This document shows, piece by piece, positions 1-7,806 of a stretch of DNA of 11,267 nt; positions within the stretch are counted from its first letter, which is position 1; each line of letters opens with the position of its first letter. This DNA comes from Flavobacteriaceae bacterium UBA2540 (GTDB lineage: Bacteria; Bacteroidota; Bacteroidia; Flavobacteriales; Flavobacteriaceae). The notes under the pieces were generated by a model. That model did no database searches. It was not told the origin of the DNA and saw only the letters and a list, made by a program, of their open reading frames with translations. The translations under genes and the position numbers were made by a program. The DNA is taken from contig DDMS01000054.1 in NCBI GenBank assembly GCA_002340765.1, positions 1 to 11,267 on the forward strand. Direction: 5' to 3'.

Positions 1-8
1 AATTTTTT

Positions 9-30
9 ATAATTTATTTTAATAAATTAT
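9..30. repeat. Perfect AT-only inverted repeat downstream of the GH16 gene
   Basis: Ten-base arms at 9-18 and 21-30 are perfect reverse complements around a TT spacer. A second short hairpin, 39-45 paired with 49-55 around TAC, starts five bases past the GH16 stop codon. Both stems are nearly or wholly A/T, and neither is followed by a clear T-run on the minus strand. They may help end the GH16 transcript, but they are weak as a factor-independent terminator, and such palindromes are common by chance in AT-rich DNA. Confidence 0.3.
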
Positions 31-59
31 TCAGTGTCAAAAAGATACTCTTTTTCAGC

Positions 60-1697
60 TTAATTTTTTAAGATTTTAAAGTTCTTTGAAAAACTATCGG
101 ATTGAATATTTAAAATGTAAAACCCACTTTTCAAAAACGATACATCAATGCTATTTTCATGAGCATTTTTATTGAAAGTATGTACCTTTTTACCTGTCAA
201 ATCATAAATTGTTCCTTGATATTTTTCTGAAAAATTGGCAAACTGAATTTCTAATTGATTATTCACTGGATTGGGAAAAATCCTAATTTTTTTTTCATCA
301 ATAGTAGTGTCATCCGTACTCAAACTAGATGCTTGATATACTTTTACATAGTCTATTTCCATAGCGCTTTCAGAAAATGATGCTGCTATATTTGGTAAAA
401 TAGCAACATTAAATAATAAATATTGTGGCGCATTATAAGGCCAATTTTGAATGTTTTTGTTTTGAGGATTGTAAGTGTAGTGTTCTATACCATCAACACT
501 AAAAACCATTTTATTAGCATCCCAATATAAGGTATATATATGAAACTCAGTAGACGCATTTAAAATCATTCGACCTCCTTTATTAATAGTTCCACCAAAA
601 CTTGATCTATTATGCAAAGCACTTTGTACAAAGTTTTGATTATCTCCCCAGTGTTCAATAATGTCAATTTCGCCGCAATCTGGCCATGGTGTATTTCCGT
701 GAGTTGGTGCCCAATACCCGCCAGTTTCTGTAATATTTTGTCCTAACATCCAAAGCGCAGGGAAAGTACCTACACCAAAAGGCATTTTGGCTCTAATTAC
801 TATCTTACCATACGTAAATGCAAATTTTGAATTTAATCTAGCAGATGTAAAGTCTTTAGAATTATTATTATTTCCTTGGTAAGTTTCTCTTTTTGCTAAA
901 ATTTTTAAAGTACCATTACTTATGAATGAGTTATCAATTCTATCTGTATAATGTTGTACTTCACTATTCGCCCAAGAATTCCCACCTATAATTGGGTAGG
1001 TTTGTTTAAACCACTTTGTATTATCTAAATCTACAATTTGGCCATCTACTCCATCAAATTCATCTGACCAAACTAAGGTGTTAAAATTAATATCTGAATT
1101 ATTGTTGTTGCTTTCAGGAAGCGTTCCGTCGTATGCAACATCATCAATATAAGCAATTACTTTATTGGTATTGTCCTCACCATTTATTTGAATAACTACT
1201 CTGTTAAAATCATTTCTATTTATTGGAGCAGCTGAGTTAGCATCTATGTTGATATAGGCGTCATTTTTAAAATCAAAAGTTACAGTTTGCCAAGTGTTTA
1301 AAGATATAGTTTTGATAACCTCTGATTGCGTTGACCAAGGAGCATTGATTTTATTATTCTGTAATTTTAACGAAATTTGATTCGTTTGACTTCCTGTAAT
1401 AGAACTAGAAGCGACATAAATTTTTAAGGTAAAAGTGTGTTTTTGGGATAAATCGAAATTTTTAGAAACATCAAATCGTACATTGGCATATCGTCCTCCA
1501 TTGTCTTCGTATCTCAAAACGGTATTGGAAGTATTGATTCCAGTTTTGAATGGGTTTGCAAATGCAGTATTAATAGTAGTTGCATCAGCATCCCAAGACG
1601 AAATAGTGCCATTTCCTTCAAAATCGTCTTCCACTTTTTCTTGCGAAAACAAACTGATTGAAAAGATAAATAAGAGAGAAGTAATAATTTTATACAT
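60..1697 (-). CDS. Secreted GH16 endo-beta-glucanase (laminarinase-like) with T9SS sorting domain
   Basis: This 545-residue protein probably cleaves internal beta-1,3 (or mixed 1,3/1,4) glucan bonds outside the cell or on its surface. Residues 1-18 form a signal peptide. Residues about 22-190 form a beta-rich module ending in YIDDVAYDG, typical of carbohydrate-binding-type beta-sandwiches. An Asn-rich linker (197-200) leads into the GH16 domain at about 208-456. Its catalytic strand has E343, D345 and E348 spaced as ExDxxE, the beta-bulge form found in laminarinases: E343 as nucleophile, E348 as acid/base by family knowledge. Residues about 473-545 (FPNPVNNQLEI, YDLTGKKV, SGFYILNI) are a type A type-IX-secretion sorting domain. 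The gene is preceded by a TAnnTTTG box and appears to be transcribed alone. No SusC/SusD or other polysaccharide-utilisation gene is visible. Another GH16 specificity such as lichenase is possible; agarase or carrageenase is less likely. Confidence 0.9.
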   Translation of the reverse strand: MYKIITSLLFIFSISLFSQEKVEDDFEGNGTISSWDADATTINTAFANPFKTGINTSNTVLRYEDNGGRYANVRFDVSKNFDLSQKHTFTLKIYVASSSITGSQTNQISLKLQNNKINAPWSTQSEVIKTISLNTWQTVTFDFKNDAYINIDANSAAPINRNDFNRVVIQINGEDNTNKVIAYIDDVAYDGTLPESNNNNSDINFNTLVWSDEFDGVDGQIVDLDNTKWFKQTYPIIGGNSWANSEVQHYTDRIDNSFISNGTLKILAKRETYQGNNNNSKDFTSARLNSKFAFTYGKIVIRAKMPFGVGTFPALWMLGQNITETGGYWAPTHGNTPWPDCGEIDIIEHWGDNQNFVQSALHNRSSFGGTINKGGRMILNASTEFHIYTLYWDANKMVFSVDGIEHYTYNPQNKNIQNWPYNAPQYLLFNVAILPNIAASFSESAMEIDYVKVYQASSLSTDDTTIDEKKIRIFPNPVNNQLEIQFANFSEKYQGTIYDLTGKKVHTFNKNAHENSIDVSFLKSGFYILNIQSDSFSKNFKILKN

Positions 1698-1716
1698 AAA
1701 AAATTTTTAGATTTTC

Positions 1717-1724
1717 CAAATGTA
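1717..1724 (-). promoter_or_regulatory. Candidate Bacteroidota -7 box for the GH16 gene
   Basis: The minus strand reads TACATTTG, an exact match to the TAnnTTTG -7 consensus of the Bacteroidota primary sigma factor. It lies 19 bases upstream of the ATG, which implies a 5' leader of roughly a dozen bases. No convincing TTG -33 element stands at the usual spacing, so the call rests on one short motif in AT-rich DNA. Confidence 0.45.
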
Positions 1725-1812
1725 AAGGAAATTTGAAATAAATTGTAGAAAGCAACCTATACTTTACCCCAACAAATGAATATTTTAACACTCTTTTTTG
1801 ATAGTAAAGCAC

Positions 1813-1980
1813 TTATTTGAGAAATGAATCTGTTTTTTTGTCATAACCATAAGGACAATGTTTGCAACCACTTTTGCAACAATAGCCTCTTTTCAAATGG
1901 TATTTAGCTGTAAACACTTTAAATCCTTCATCATTAAGATAAAAGTCATCTTCCTCCAATTCAATTCTGGGTTTAAACAT
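1813..1980 (-). CDS. Small Cys-rich DUF5522-type protein
   Basis: A 55-residue open frame reads from ATG at 1978-1980 to TAA at 1813-1815. The N-terminal part is acidic (ELEEDDFYLNDEGF). It is followed by FTAKYHLKRGYCCKSGC and HCPYGY, giving four cysteines (C34, C35, C39, C42) in a CC-x3-C-x2-CP arrangement. This matches my memory of the short DUF5522 family, common in Bacteroidota and of unknown function. The Cys spacing suggests metal binding (Zn or Fe-S), but that is inference. There is no signal peptide, so it is probably cytosolic. The gene lies 18 bp downstream of the monooxygenase stop and 115 bp upstream of the GH16 start, and it carries its own promoter box directly against the ATG. 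It is short enough to be missed by length-filtered gene calling. Confidence 0.82.
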   Translation of the reverse strand: MFKPRIELEEDDFYLNDEGFKVFTAKYHLKRGYCCKSGCKHCPYGYDKKTDSFLK

Positions 1981-1984
1981 GGTG

Positions 1985-1992
1985 CAAAAATA
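1985..1992 (-). promoter_or_regulatory. Candidate -7 box placing the DUF5522 gene on a leaderless mRNA
   Basis: The minus strand reads TATTTTTG, an exact TAnnTTTG match, followed by CACC and then the ATG at 1980. With the usual box-to-start distance, transcription would begin within a base or two of the A of ATG. The box sits in the 18-bp gap after the monooxygenase stop codon. No clear -33 TTG was found. The same octamer followed by CA precedes the YgiQ gene. Confidence 0.5.
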
Positions 1993-1998
1993 CGTGTT

Positions 1999-3438
1999 TT
2001 AACGGAATTGTAAACGCTTGTCTTTGATCGAATTTAACCGCAATACTTTATAATCTAACATATAATTTTGATACAATCTCCAAGGAAATTGATCGCCTTG
2101 TTTTGGTAAAATATCTTTTGCCCTATGAATGTATCCAGAATCTAAATTGATTAGTGGCAATTCACCTAAATTCTGTTCAATTACAGATGCTTTGATGGTT
2201 TTAAATTGATGTTTGTCTGTATATTTTAAAACTCTTGAAATATACTCACTTGTTAAATCGCTTTTCAATGTCCAAGATGCATTCGTATATCCTGCAAAAA
2301 TAAAAAAGTTAGGAAGTTCGCTGAGCATCAAACCTTTGTATACAAATTGTTTTGTGATTTCAAAAGGTTGTTGATTTATTGAGATTTTTGCACCACCAAA
2401 AGGCAATAATTTTAAGCCTGTTGCACTGATAACAATATCGGCCTCAAGCATTTTTCCTGAAGATAATTGGATGCCATTTTCAAGAAAAGTTTCAATAGTG
2501 TCAGTTTCAACGAATGCTTTTCCTTTTTTAATCGCTTTAAAAAAATCACCATCAGGAACCAAACAAAAACGCTGATTCCAAGGATGATAATTTGGTGTAA
2601 AGTGAGGTTCAATTTTAAAATCACCCAATTCTTTTTGGATTCCCTTAAAAATAACTTTTTTCATTGTTTCAGGATATTTCCTACACAAATTGTAAAAAAT
2701 CATGTCAGCTAAAATATTTTTAGTTCTTACGAAGGTGTGTGCAATTTTACTAGGAAATACCTTTTTTATCAATTTTGCAATTTTGTCTTTATTGGGTAAA
2801 GCTGCAATATACGTTGGTGAACGTTGCAACATGGTCACTTTTTCAACTTGATTTGCAATAGCAGGAACAATGGTGACAGCAGTGGCACCACTTCCAATAA
2901 CGACTACTTTTTTGTTTGTATAATCAGTGTTTTGATTCCATTTTTGAGGATGAATAAAGCTGCCTTTAAAGTTTTCTAATCCTTTAAATTCAGGGGTATA
3001 CCCAGAATCATAATTGTAATATCCGCTACAATTAAAAATAAATTGACAGGTAATTTTTCCTTGAACACCAGTTTTTGAATTGTTCGAAGTGACAGTCCAT
3101 AAACTCAAATTTGTATCAAAATTGTATGAAATTACTTTTTCACAAAAGGTTATATGCTCTTTCACTTTAAATTCTTCTGATGCTTCGTGCAAATACTTTA
3201 AAATCGATGGCGCATCAGCAAAGGATTTATCGTCATTCCATGTTTTAAAAGAATATCCAAAAGTGTACATATCTGAATCAGAACGAACTCCAGGATATTT
3301 GAACAAACTCCAAGTTCCACCAATTTCCTCTCTCGCTTCTAAAATTTTGTATTTTTTGTCAGGATTTTTTCTGTGTAAATGACAAGCAGCTCCAATTCCA
3401 GATAAGCCAGCGCCAATAATAATGATGTCGTAATCCAT
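1999..3438 (-). CDS. EthA-like flavin monooxygenase (class B, Baeyer-Villiger type)
   Basis: This 479-residue enzyme is expected to use FAD, NADPH and O2 to insert oxygen into ketones (giving esters or lactones) or to oxidise S or N atoms. The N-terminal FAD Rossmann motif is G9-A-G11-L-S-G14. The NADPH motif is G182-S-G184-A-T-A. Between them the Baeyer-Villiger fingerprint FxGxxxHxxxW is exact (F157, G159, H163, W167); the next residue is Asn instead of the usual Pro or Asp. The stretches GGTWSLFKYPGVRSDSDMYT and GYTNASWTLKSDL, and the overall length, closely resemble mycobacterial EthA (about 489 residues). There is no signal peptide, so it should be cytosolic. It is the last gene of the tight four-gene cluster, 8 bp after the DUF4174 gene. 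The physiological substrate cannot be read from the sequence. Confidence 0.9.
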   Translation of the reverse strand: MDYDIIIIGAGLSGIGAACHLHRKNPDKKYKILEAREEIGGTWSLFKYPGVRSDSDMYTFGYSFKTWNDDKSFADAPSILKYLHEASEEFKVKEHITFCEKVISYNFDTNLSLWTVTSNNSKTGVQGKITCQFIFNCSGYYNYDSGYTPEFKGLENFKGSFIHPQKWNQNTDYTNKKVVVIGSGATAVTIVPAIANQVEKVTMLQRSPTYIAALPNKDKIAKLIKKVFPSKIAHTFVRTKNILADMIFYNLCRKYPETMKKVIFKGIQKELGDFKIEPHFTPNYHPWNQRFCLVPDGDFFKAIKKGKAFVETDTIETFLENGIQLSSGKMLEADIVISATGLKLLPFGGAKISINQQPFEITKQFVYKGLMLSELPNFFIFAGYTNASWTLKSDLTSEYISRVLKYTDKHQFKTIKASVIEQNLGELPLINLDSGYIHRAKDILPKQGDQFPWRLYQNYMLDYKVLRLNSIKDKRLQFR

Positions 3439-3446
3439 ATATTTTA

Positions 3447-3863
3447 TTAATTTTTATTTCGGATTTCTCTTTTCCTAATGGGCATTCCATCAATAATTGT
3501 AAACAATTTTTCTGTAGATAAAATAGTTGATTGTTCTAGTTTGATTTTGCCATCCAAACCAATCAATATTACTCTAAAAGCCTCGTTTTTTGGGTTGAAT
3601 TTTGAATATAAAATTTCAGAATTTTCCCATTTATTTTTGAAATTGAAAGAATACCTTTTTTCTGTAAAACTATAAACTACAATTTTTCTTTCCAGCAGTT
3701 TTTTCTTATGTTCTCTTAAAATAGTTAATTGATTTTCAAGTTTTTGACTTTTTTCATCTATAGAATAAATCAATAAAACCCTATTTTCCCAAAGATGTTT
3801 TTCCATGTTTTGTCCTAATGAAAAGTGGCTTAAGAGTATGAAAAAAATCAGCAATATTTTCAT
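3447..3863 (-). CDS. Exported DUF4174 protein
   Basis: This 138-residue protein starts with a clear signal peptide (about 1-17, ending SLGQ), so it should act in the periplasm. The mature part begins with a WENRVLLIYS strand and an acidic/basic helix. It ends with VILIGLDGKIKLE, a STEKLFTIIDGMP helix and a basic RKREIR tail, which is the characteristic DUF4174 pattern (GLDG, then MPxRxxE). The family has no established biochemical function; its alternating strands and helices resemble a thioredoxin-like fold, but no CxxC is present. The gene sits third in the cluster, 11 bp after the dipeptidyl-peptidase and 8 bp before the monooxygenase, so it is almost certainly co-transcribed. The family assignment is from remembered motifs. 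Confidence 0.8.
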   Translation of the reverse strand: MKILLIFFILLSHFSLGQNMEKHLWENRVLLIYSIDEKSQKLENQLTILREHKKKLLERKIVVYSFTEKRYSFNFKNKWENSEILYSKFNPKNEAFRVILIGLDGKIKLEQSTILSTEKLFTIIDGMPIRKREIRNKN

Positions 3864-3874
3864 TAAAAATTGTA

Positions 3875-5695
3875 TTAATTAGTTGCTTTTTTGAAAGCGT
3901 TTTTGCCTCCAACAATTGGAATTGTGATGGTTGTTTCTTTTAAATCAACCGTTAATTCTGTTCCAGGTTTTGGTAACAAAGTGTATTCACTATCACTTGA
4001 AAAAATCATCAAACCAATTTGTTGTCCTTTTTTAATAATTTGATCATCTGGCTGAAAATCGAAAGTCATTTCATAAAATTTCCCTGGTTTTAGTGGACTA
4101 CTTTTTGAAAGTGATTGATAGTTTTGTAAATCTGCCCAACCACGAGTGATGATATTGTCAGTAATTTTAGCCTCTTTTTCATTGTTCCAAGGTAAAGAAA
4201 CCAAATACACAGATAAATTAACAGCTGGTTTTGAACTTGCTGCTTTAATAGTGATGGTCGCCAAACCAGAAATATGAATATCTTCTTTCAAGATTGGTGA
4301 AACATACATTAAACGATGATTAGTGAAATCGGCTTTTGCTAGAGATTCTGCTGAAAAAGAATAATTATCAACCAAGGTTTCTTTTACTTTAGAATTTGAA
4401 TTATTGATAGATAAATTTCCAACTCCTGGAGCGCCAGGATTTAAATAAAAAGTAACTTGTTTTGCATCAGGATTTGGGAAGTTTTTATAAGAAGTTGGTT
4501 CTTCTCTTTTGTCATTTTCTCTTACAATCCAAGCTTTTGCATCATTTTCTACGCCATTGCTTAATCCATGTAAAAATCTTGTAAACCAACGATTCATCAT
4601 TGAAATTGGAGGTGGACCTCCATGCCCATTTTGATGGTAATAAATTTGAGTTGGCAAACTCATTTCTGATGCTTTTTGATAAATTCTGAAGCTATGTTCT
4701 GGCATCACATTCCAATCATTAAAACCATGAGACATTAATAAAGCAGCTTTCATGGTTTTCATTTGATTCAAATAATCGCGTCCAGCCCAAAAAGAATTAT
4801 AATCTCCAGTGATTCTGTCCATGCCATTTGCCATTTCTGTATCTCTGATAACTTTATTATTTCTAGCTCTATTTTCCTCTTTCCCACTGTGGATAAAATC
4901 ATATAATACATCAATATCTTCGCCTAAATACCCTCCAGGAGACCGAACCAAACCGTTTGAACGGTAATAATGATAATAAGAAGTATTTGGTGCTATAGGA
5001 ATGATTGCTTCTAAACCATCAACGCCAGTTGTAGCAGCAGCTAAAGGAATAGTTCCGTTATAAGAAGTCCCAGTCATACCCACTTTTCCTGTTGACCAAA
5101 AAGCAGTTACAGTTTCAGTGCCTTCTCTTGACGTAAAACCATTTGCACGACCATTTAGCCAATCAATGACAGCTTTAGGAGCCAAAGATTCATTTTCACC
5201 GCCAACAGTTGGAGTTCCATCAGACAAACCAGTACCTGGTGAACAAGAATGTACTACAATATAACCTCTTGGAACCCAAGTTTTGATTTGCGAATTAGAA
5301 ATAATAGGTCTTTCTCCAATTCTTTTAACCTCAACATGCGTTCTTGGTTTTGTTTTTTCTCCCAATTCGTGTTTTACTTCCCAAAATAATCCAGGAGCAT
5401 CACCTGCAGTTCCTGCATAATATGGACTTGATTCATAAACTATTGGCAATTTTAATCCTTCACTTTCGGTTTGAAATGGTCTTGTCACACCTACATACAT
5501 TCTGTCTAATTTTCCATCTCCATCAGAATCAAAAGTAGTTTCTACCCATAAATCATGGCGAATCCATTTGTTTGGATTGTTAAATGCCTCAACAATTTGT
5601 GCTTCACCATCTTTAAAAATTAATGTTGCTTTTTCTTGCGCTTTTAACGAAAAAGCAAGAAGAAATAAAACGATTAATTGAACATTTTTTTTCAT
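3875..5695 (-). CDS. Secreted Xaa-Pro dipeptidyl-peptidase-like S15 hydrolase
   Basis: This 606-residue alpha/beta-hydrolase probably removes X-Pro dipeptides from peptide N-termini outside the cytoplasm. Residues 1-19 are a signal peptide (LLAFSLKAQ). The motif DSDGDGKLDRMYV (56-68) is typical of S15 X-Pro peptidases. The nucleophile elbow is GTSYNG with S211, the acid is D327 in HGFNDWNV (nearly identical to the lactococcal PepX motif), and the base is probably H358 in HQNGHGG. The C-terminal part (about 420-600) is the beta-sandwich domain shared by PepX and CocE enzymes. It lacks the long N-terminal dimerisation region of lactococcal PepX (about 760 residues), as other shorter S15 members do. 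It starts 9 bp after the CocE-like gene and is co-directional with three others. A different acyl or ester specificity is possible. Confidence 0.86.
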   Translation of the reverse strand: MKKNVQLIVLFLLAFSLKAQEKATLIFKDGEAQIVEAFNNPNKWIRHDLWVETTFDSDGDGKLDRMYVGVTRPFQTESEGLKLPIVYESSPYYAGTAGDAPGLFWEVKHELGEKTKPRTHVEVKRIGERPIISNSQIKTWVPRGYIVVHSCSPGTGLSDGTPTVGGENESLAPKAVIDWLNGRANGFTSREGTETVTAFWSTGKVGMTGTSYNGTIPLAAATTGVDGLEAIIPIAPNTSYYHYYRSNGLVRSPGGYLGEDIDVLYDFIHSGKEENRARNNKVIRDTEMANGMDRITGDYNSFWAGRDYLNQMKTMKAALLMSHGFNDWNVMPEHSFRIYQKASEMSLPTQIYYHQNGHGGPPPISMMNRWFTRFLHGLSNGVENDAKAWIVRENDKREEPTSYKNFPNPDAKQVTFYLNPGAPGVGNLSINNSNSKVKETLVDNYSFSAESLAKADFTNHRLMYVSPILKEDIHISGLATITIKAASSKPAVNLSVYLVSLPWNNEKEAKITDNIITRGWADLQNYQSLSKSSPLKPGKFYEMTFDFQPDDQIIKKGQQIGLMIFSSDSEYTLLPKPGTELTVDLKETTITIPIVGGKNAFKKATN

Positions 5696-5704
5696 TTGGA
5701 TATG

Positions 5705-7618
5705 TTATTTTAAGACTGAAAATTCGATGGATGAATCTGTAAAAACAGAATGTGTTTGTGTTTTGAAATCTTTTTCTTCGGCTTTATATATGTTTTCAAC
5801 ATAGGTTTGAGGGTTCAAATCTATCAATGGAAACCAAGTACTTTGCACCTGAATTTGCAATTTGTGGCCTTTTTTGAACGTGTGAAAAACATCTTGCAAT
5901 TTGATAGTTACTTCTGTTTTTTTGTTTGGAATAAAAGGTTCTGGAAATTCAAAACTATTTCTAAAACGTCCTCTCATCACCTCACTTCTAACCATTAAAT
6001 GATAATTGCTCATTTTTAAATGATCTTGTATTTTATCATTATTTTCTTTTGCATCTGCTGGATGGACATCAATCACTTTCACAATCCAATCAGCTGCTGT
6101 GCCTGTGGTCGCAACTTTTAGTTTTGCGAAAATATCACCAGCTAAGGTAAAATCTGCTGTTAAAATATTCGTTTCAAAAACCAATACATCAGGTCTTCTT
6201 GCGGCAAAACGCTGATCATCAGTCATGTATTTTCTGGGTGTAAAAACAGTTTTGATGTCTTCAGAGTATGGAACAGGACGTTTGATATCACTGATAAACT
6301 GAATAGCTGTTGATGATTTTTGAGAAGCTGTTAATTCTTGATTGTTAGATAAAAACCAATTTTCTTTCACCACATTTTTGGGTGGCCAAACATCATACGA
6401 TTTCCATTCTTTTTTTCCGGAATCATACACATAAGCTTCTGGCAAACCTGATTTTTTATCTCCTTTGCCTTTTAAGAAATGATGAAAGAATTTGGTTTCA
6501 ATTTCTTTCTGAAATTTCAATGAGATGGAATCGCCAAAATAGTAATTCCCAACCGCATTTTTAACCGAATTTCTAGCCCAACCTCCATGATCCCAAGGTC
6601 CAAAAACAAGCGTGTTGTAATTGTTTTTTCCGTATTTTTCAATGCCTTTATAGGTTTCTAAAGGGCCATATAAATCTTCGGCATCAAACCATCCACCTAC
6701 AATCATGGTGGCTACAGTTGACGGAACTTTGTCCATGTGTTGGATAATTCCTTTGCTTTGCCAAACAGAATCATAATTGGGATGTTCTACAATTTCTTTC
6801 CAGAAAAAATCATCGATTTTGTCTTTGTTTGAAGCTGAACTGACATCCAGTTTTTCATATTGAAAATAGTCGTTTAGATTTTTTAAAGGACCTTTATCTA
6901 AGAAAAATTGATATTGATCTTGAGTTTTTAGATCAGGTGTTGAATACCAAGCAGAATCTGTTGGGGTATCTTTATACGTTCCGAAAAGTGAAATCGCTCT
7001 GAAATAGCTCAATAAAAATGCGCCATTATGATGAAAATCATCAAAGAAAAAATCGCCAATACACGCTTGTGGAGAAGCCGCTTTTAAAGCAGGATGTGCA
7101 TCAATTGCCGAAATTGTTGCATAATGCCCAGGATACGAAATTCCCCAAGTGCCCACATTTCCATTGTTATTTTCTACATTTTTTACCAACCAATCAATAG
7201 TGTCATAAGTATCAGAAACTTCATCAGATTCATTTTCTTTTTTATTAGGAATATAAGCACGCATGTTGTCATAAATTCCCTCACTCATCCAACGTCCACG
7301 AACATCTTGATAAACAACAATATAACCATCTTTCATTAAATGAACATTTGGGCCAATTTTCGTTTTCATTTTTCCTGCTCCGTAAGGCGCAGAGCTGTAA
7401 GGCGTTCTTTGCATCAAAATGGGATATTTTACGCTCTTATCTCTCGGAGAATAAATAGTAGTGTGCAATTTTACGCCATCTCTCATAGTAATTGTAACCT
7501 CATTTTTTGTGAAATTATCTTGAACATATGTTTCTTTTGGTAGAGTTTTTTCGTCCGTACTATTACATCCAAAAACAAGGAAAAGTCCAATTAAGGAAAT
7601 CAAAAAGTAATTTTTCAT
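5705..7618 (-). CDS. Lipoprotein CocE/NonD-family hydrolase, alpha-amino-acid ester hydrolase-like
   Basis: This 637-residue serine hydrolase probably cleaves esters or amides of alpha-amino acids. A lipoprotein signal ends in LVFGC with lipidated C18, so it should be membrane-anchored in the envelope. The alpha/beta-hydrolase domain has RTPY (oxyanion Tyr74 by analogy with CocE), the elbow GISYPG with S161, D312 in GGWFDAED and H344 in FGPWDHGG. D312 is followed by E314 and D315, and DDFHHNGA (193-200) supplies a further Asp. In alpha-amino-acid ester hydrolases these positions form the carboxylate cluster that binds the substrate amino group. The C-terminal jelly-roll domain (about 470-635) is the X-Pro peptidase C-terminal domain. 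It is the first gene of the cluster, 9 bp before the second S15 enzyme. Glutaryl-7-ACA acylase is a frequent label for relatives, but the acidic cluster argues for an amino-group-binding enzyme. Confidence 0.88.
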   Translation of the reverse strand: MKNYFLISLIGLFLVFGCNSTDEKTLPKETYVQDNFTKNEVTITMRDGVKLHTTIYSPRDKSVKYPILMQRTPYSSAPYGAGKMKTKIGPNVHLMKDGYIVVYQDVRGRWMSEGIYDNMRAYIPNKKENESDEVSDTYDTIDWLVKNVENNNGNVGTWGISYPGHYATISAIDAHPALKAASPQACIGDFFFDDFHHNGAFLLSYFRAISLFGTYKDTPTDSAWYSTPDLKTQDQYQFFLDKGPLKNLNDYFQYEKLDVSSASNKDKIDDFFWKEIVEHPNYDSVWQSKGIIQHMDKVPSTVATMIVGGWFDAEDLYGPLETYKGIEKYGKNNYNTLVFGPWDHGGWARNSVKNAVGNYYFGDSISLKFQKEIETKFFHHFLKGKGDKKSGLPEAYVYDSGKKEWKSYDVWPPKNVVKENWFLSNNQELTASQKSSTAIQFISDIKRPVPYSEDIKTVFTPRKYMTDDQRFAARRPDVLVFETNILTADFTLAGDIFAKLKVATTGTAADWIVKVIDVHPADAKENNDKIQDHLKMSNYHLMVRSEVMRGRFRNSFEFPEPFIPNKKTEVTIKLQDVFHTFKKGHKLQIQVQSTWFPLIDLNPQTYVENIYKAEEKDFKTQTHSVFTDSSIEFSVLK

Positions 7619-7789
7619 TTGTATAGTTTGATTTTATGGATGTTAAATTTACAAAACAAATGAGAGTTTCTGTAAAAATTTAGAATTTTTTTATTCAAAA
7701 CAACTTCAAGAAATTAGTTCTTCTTATCCAAAATACGAAATCTATCAGAAAAACTAATAATCAATCTGAATATGTGTTCAAATTTGCCT

Positions 7790-7797
7790 TATTTTTG
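7790..7797 (+). promoter_or_regulatory. Candidate -7 box that decides the YgiQ start
   Basis: The plus strand reads TATTTTTG, an exact TAnnTTTG match, ending 9 bases before the ATG at 7807. Transcription would start at about 7801-7803, leaving a leader of only 4-6 bases. An upstream in-frame ATG at 7774 would lie before this transcription start, so it should not be used. A good -33 TTG at the expected distance was not seen. Confidence 0.5.
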
Positions 7798-7806
7798 CAT
7801 CGCAAT

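Noticed and set aside
1435..1710. Plus-strand open frame of about 90 codons opposite the GH16 gene
   Set aside because: It is antisense to a strongly supported coding region, has no recognisable motif, and fits a chance open frame in AT-rich DNA. The same applies to the other open frames opposite the clustered genes and opposite the YgiQ gene.
1999..7618. Ketone catabolic route in which the monooxygenase makes an ester for the CocE-like esterase
   Set aside because: The hydrolases carry a lipoprotein signal and a signal peptide while the monooxygenase has none, so they act in different compartments. The acidic cluster also points to amino-acid substrates.
7619..7773. Promoter for the four-gene hydrolase cluster
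   Set aside because: No exact TAnnTTTG match on the minus strand was found upstream of 7618. The nearest candidate, CTCATTTG at 7657-7664, has two mismatches at the most conserved positions, so no promoter is claimed.
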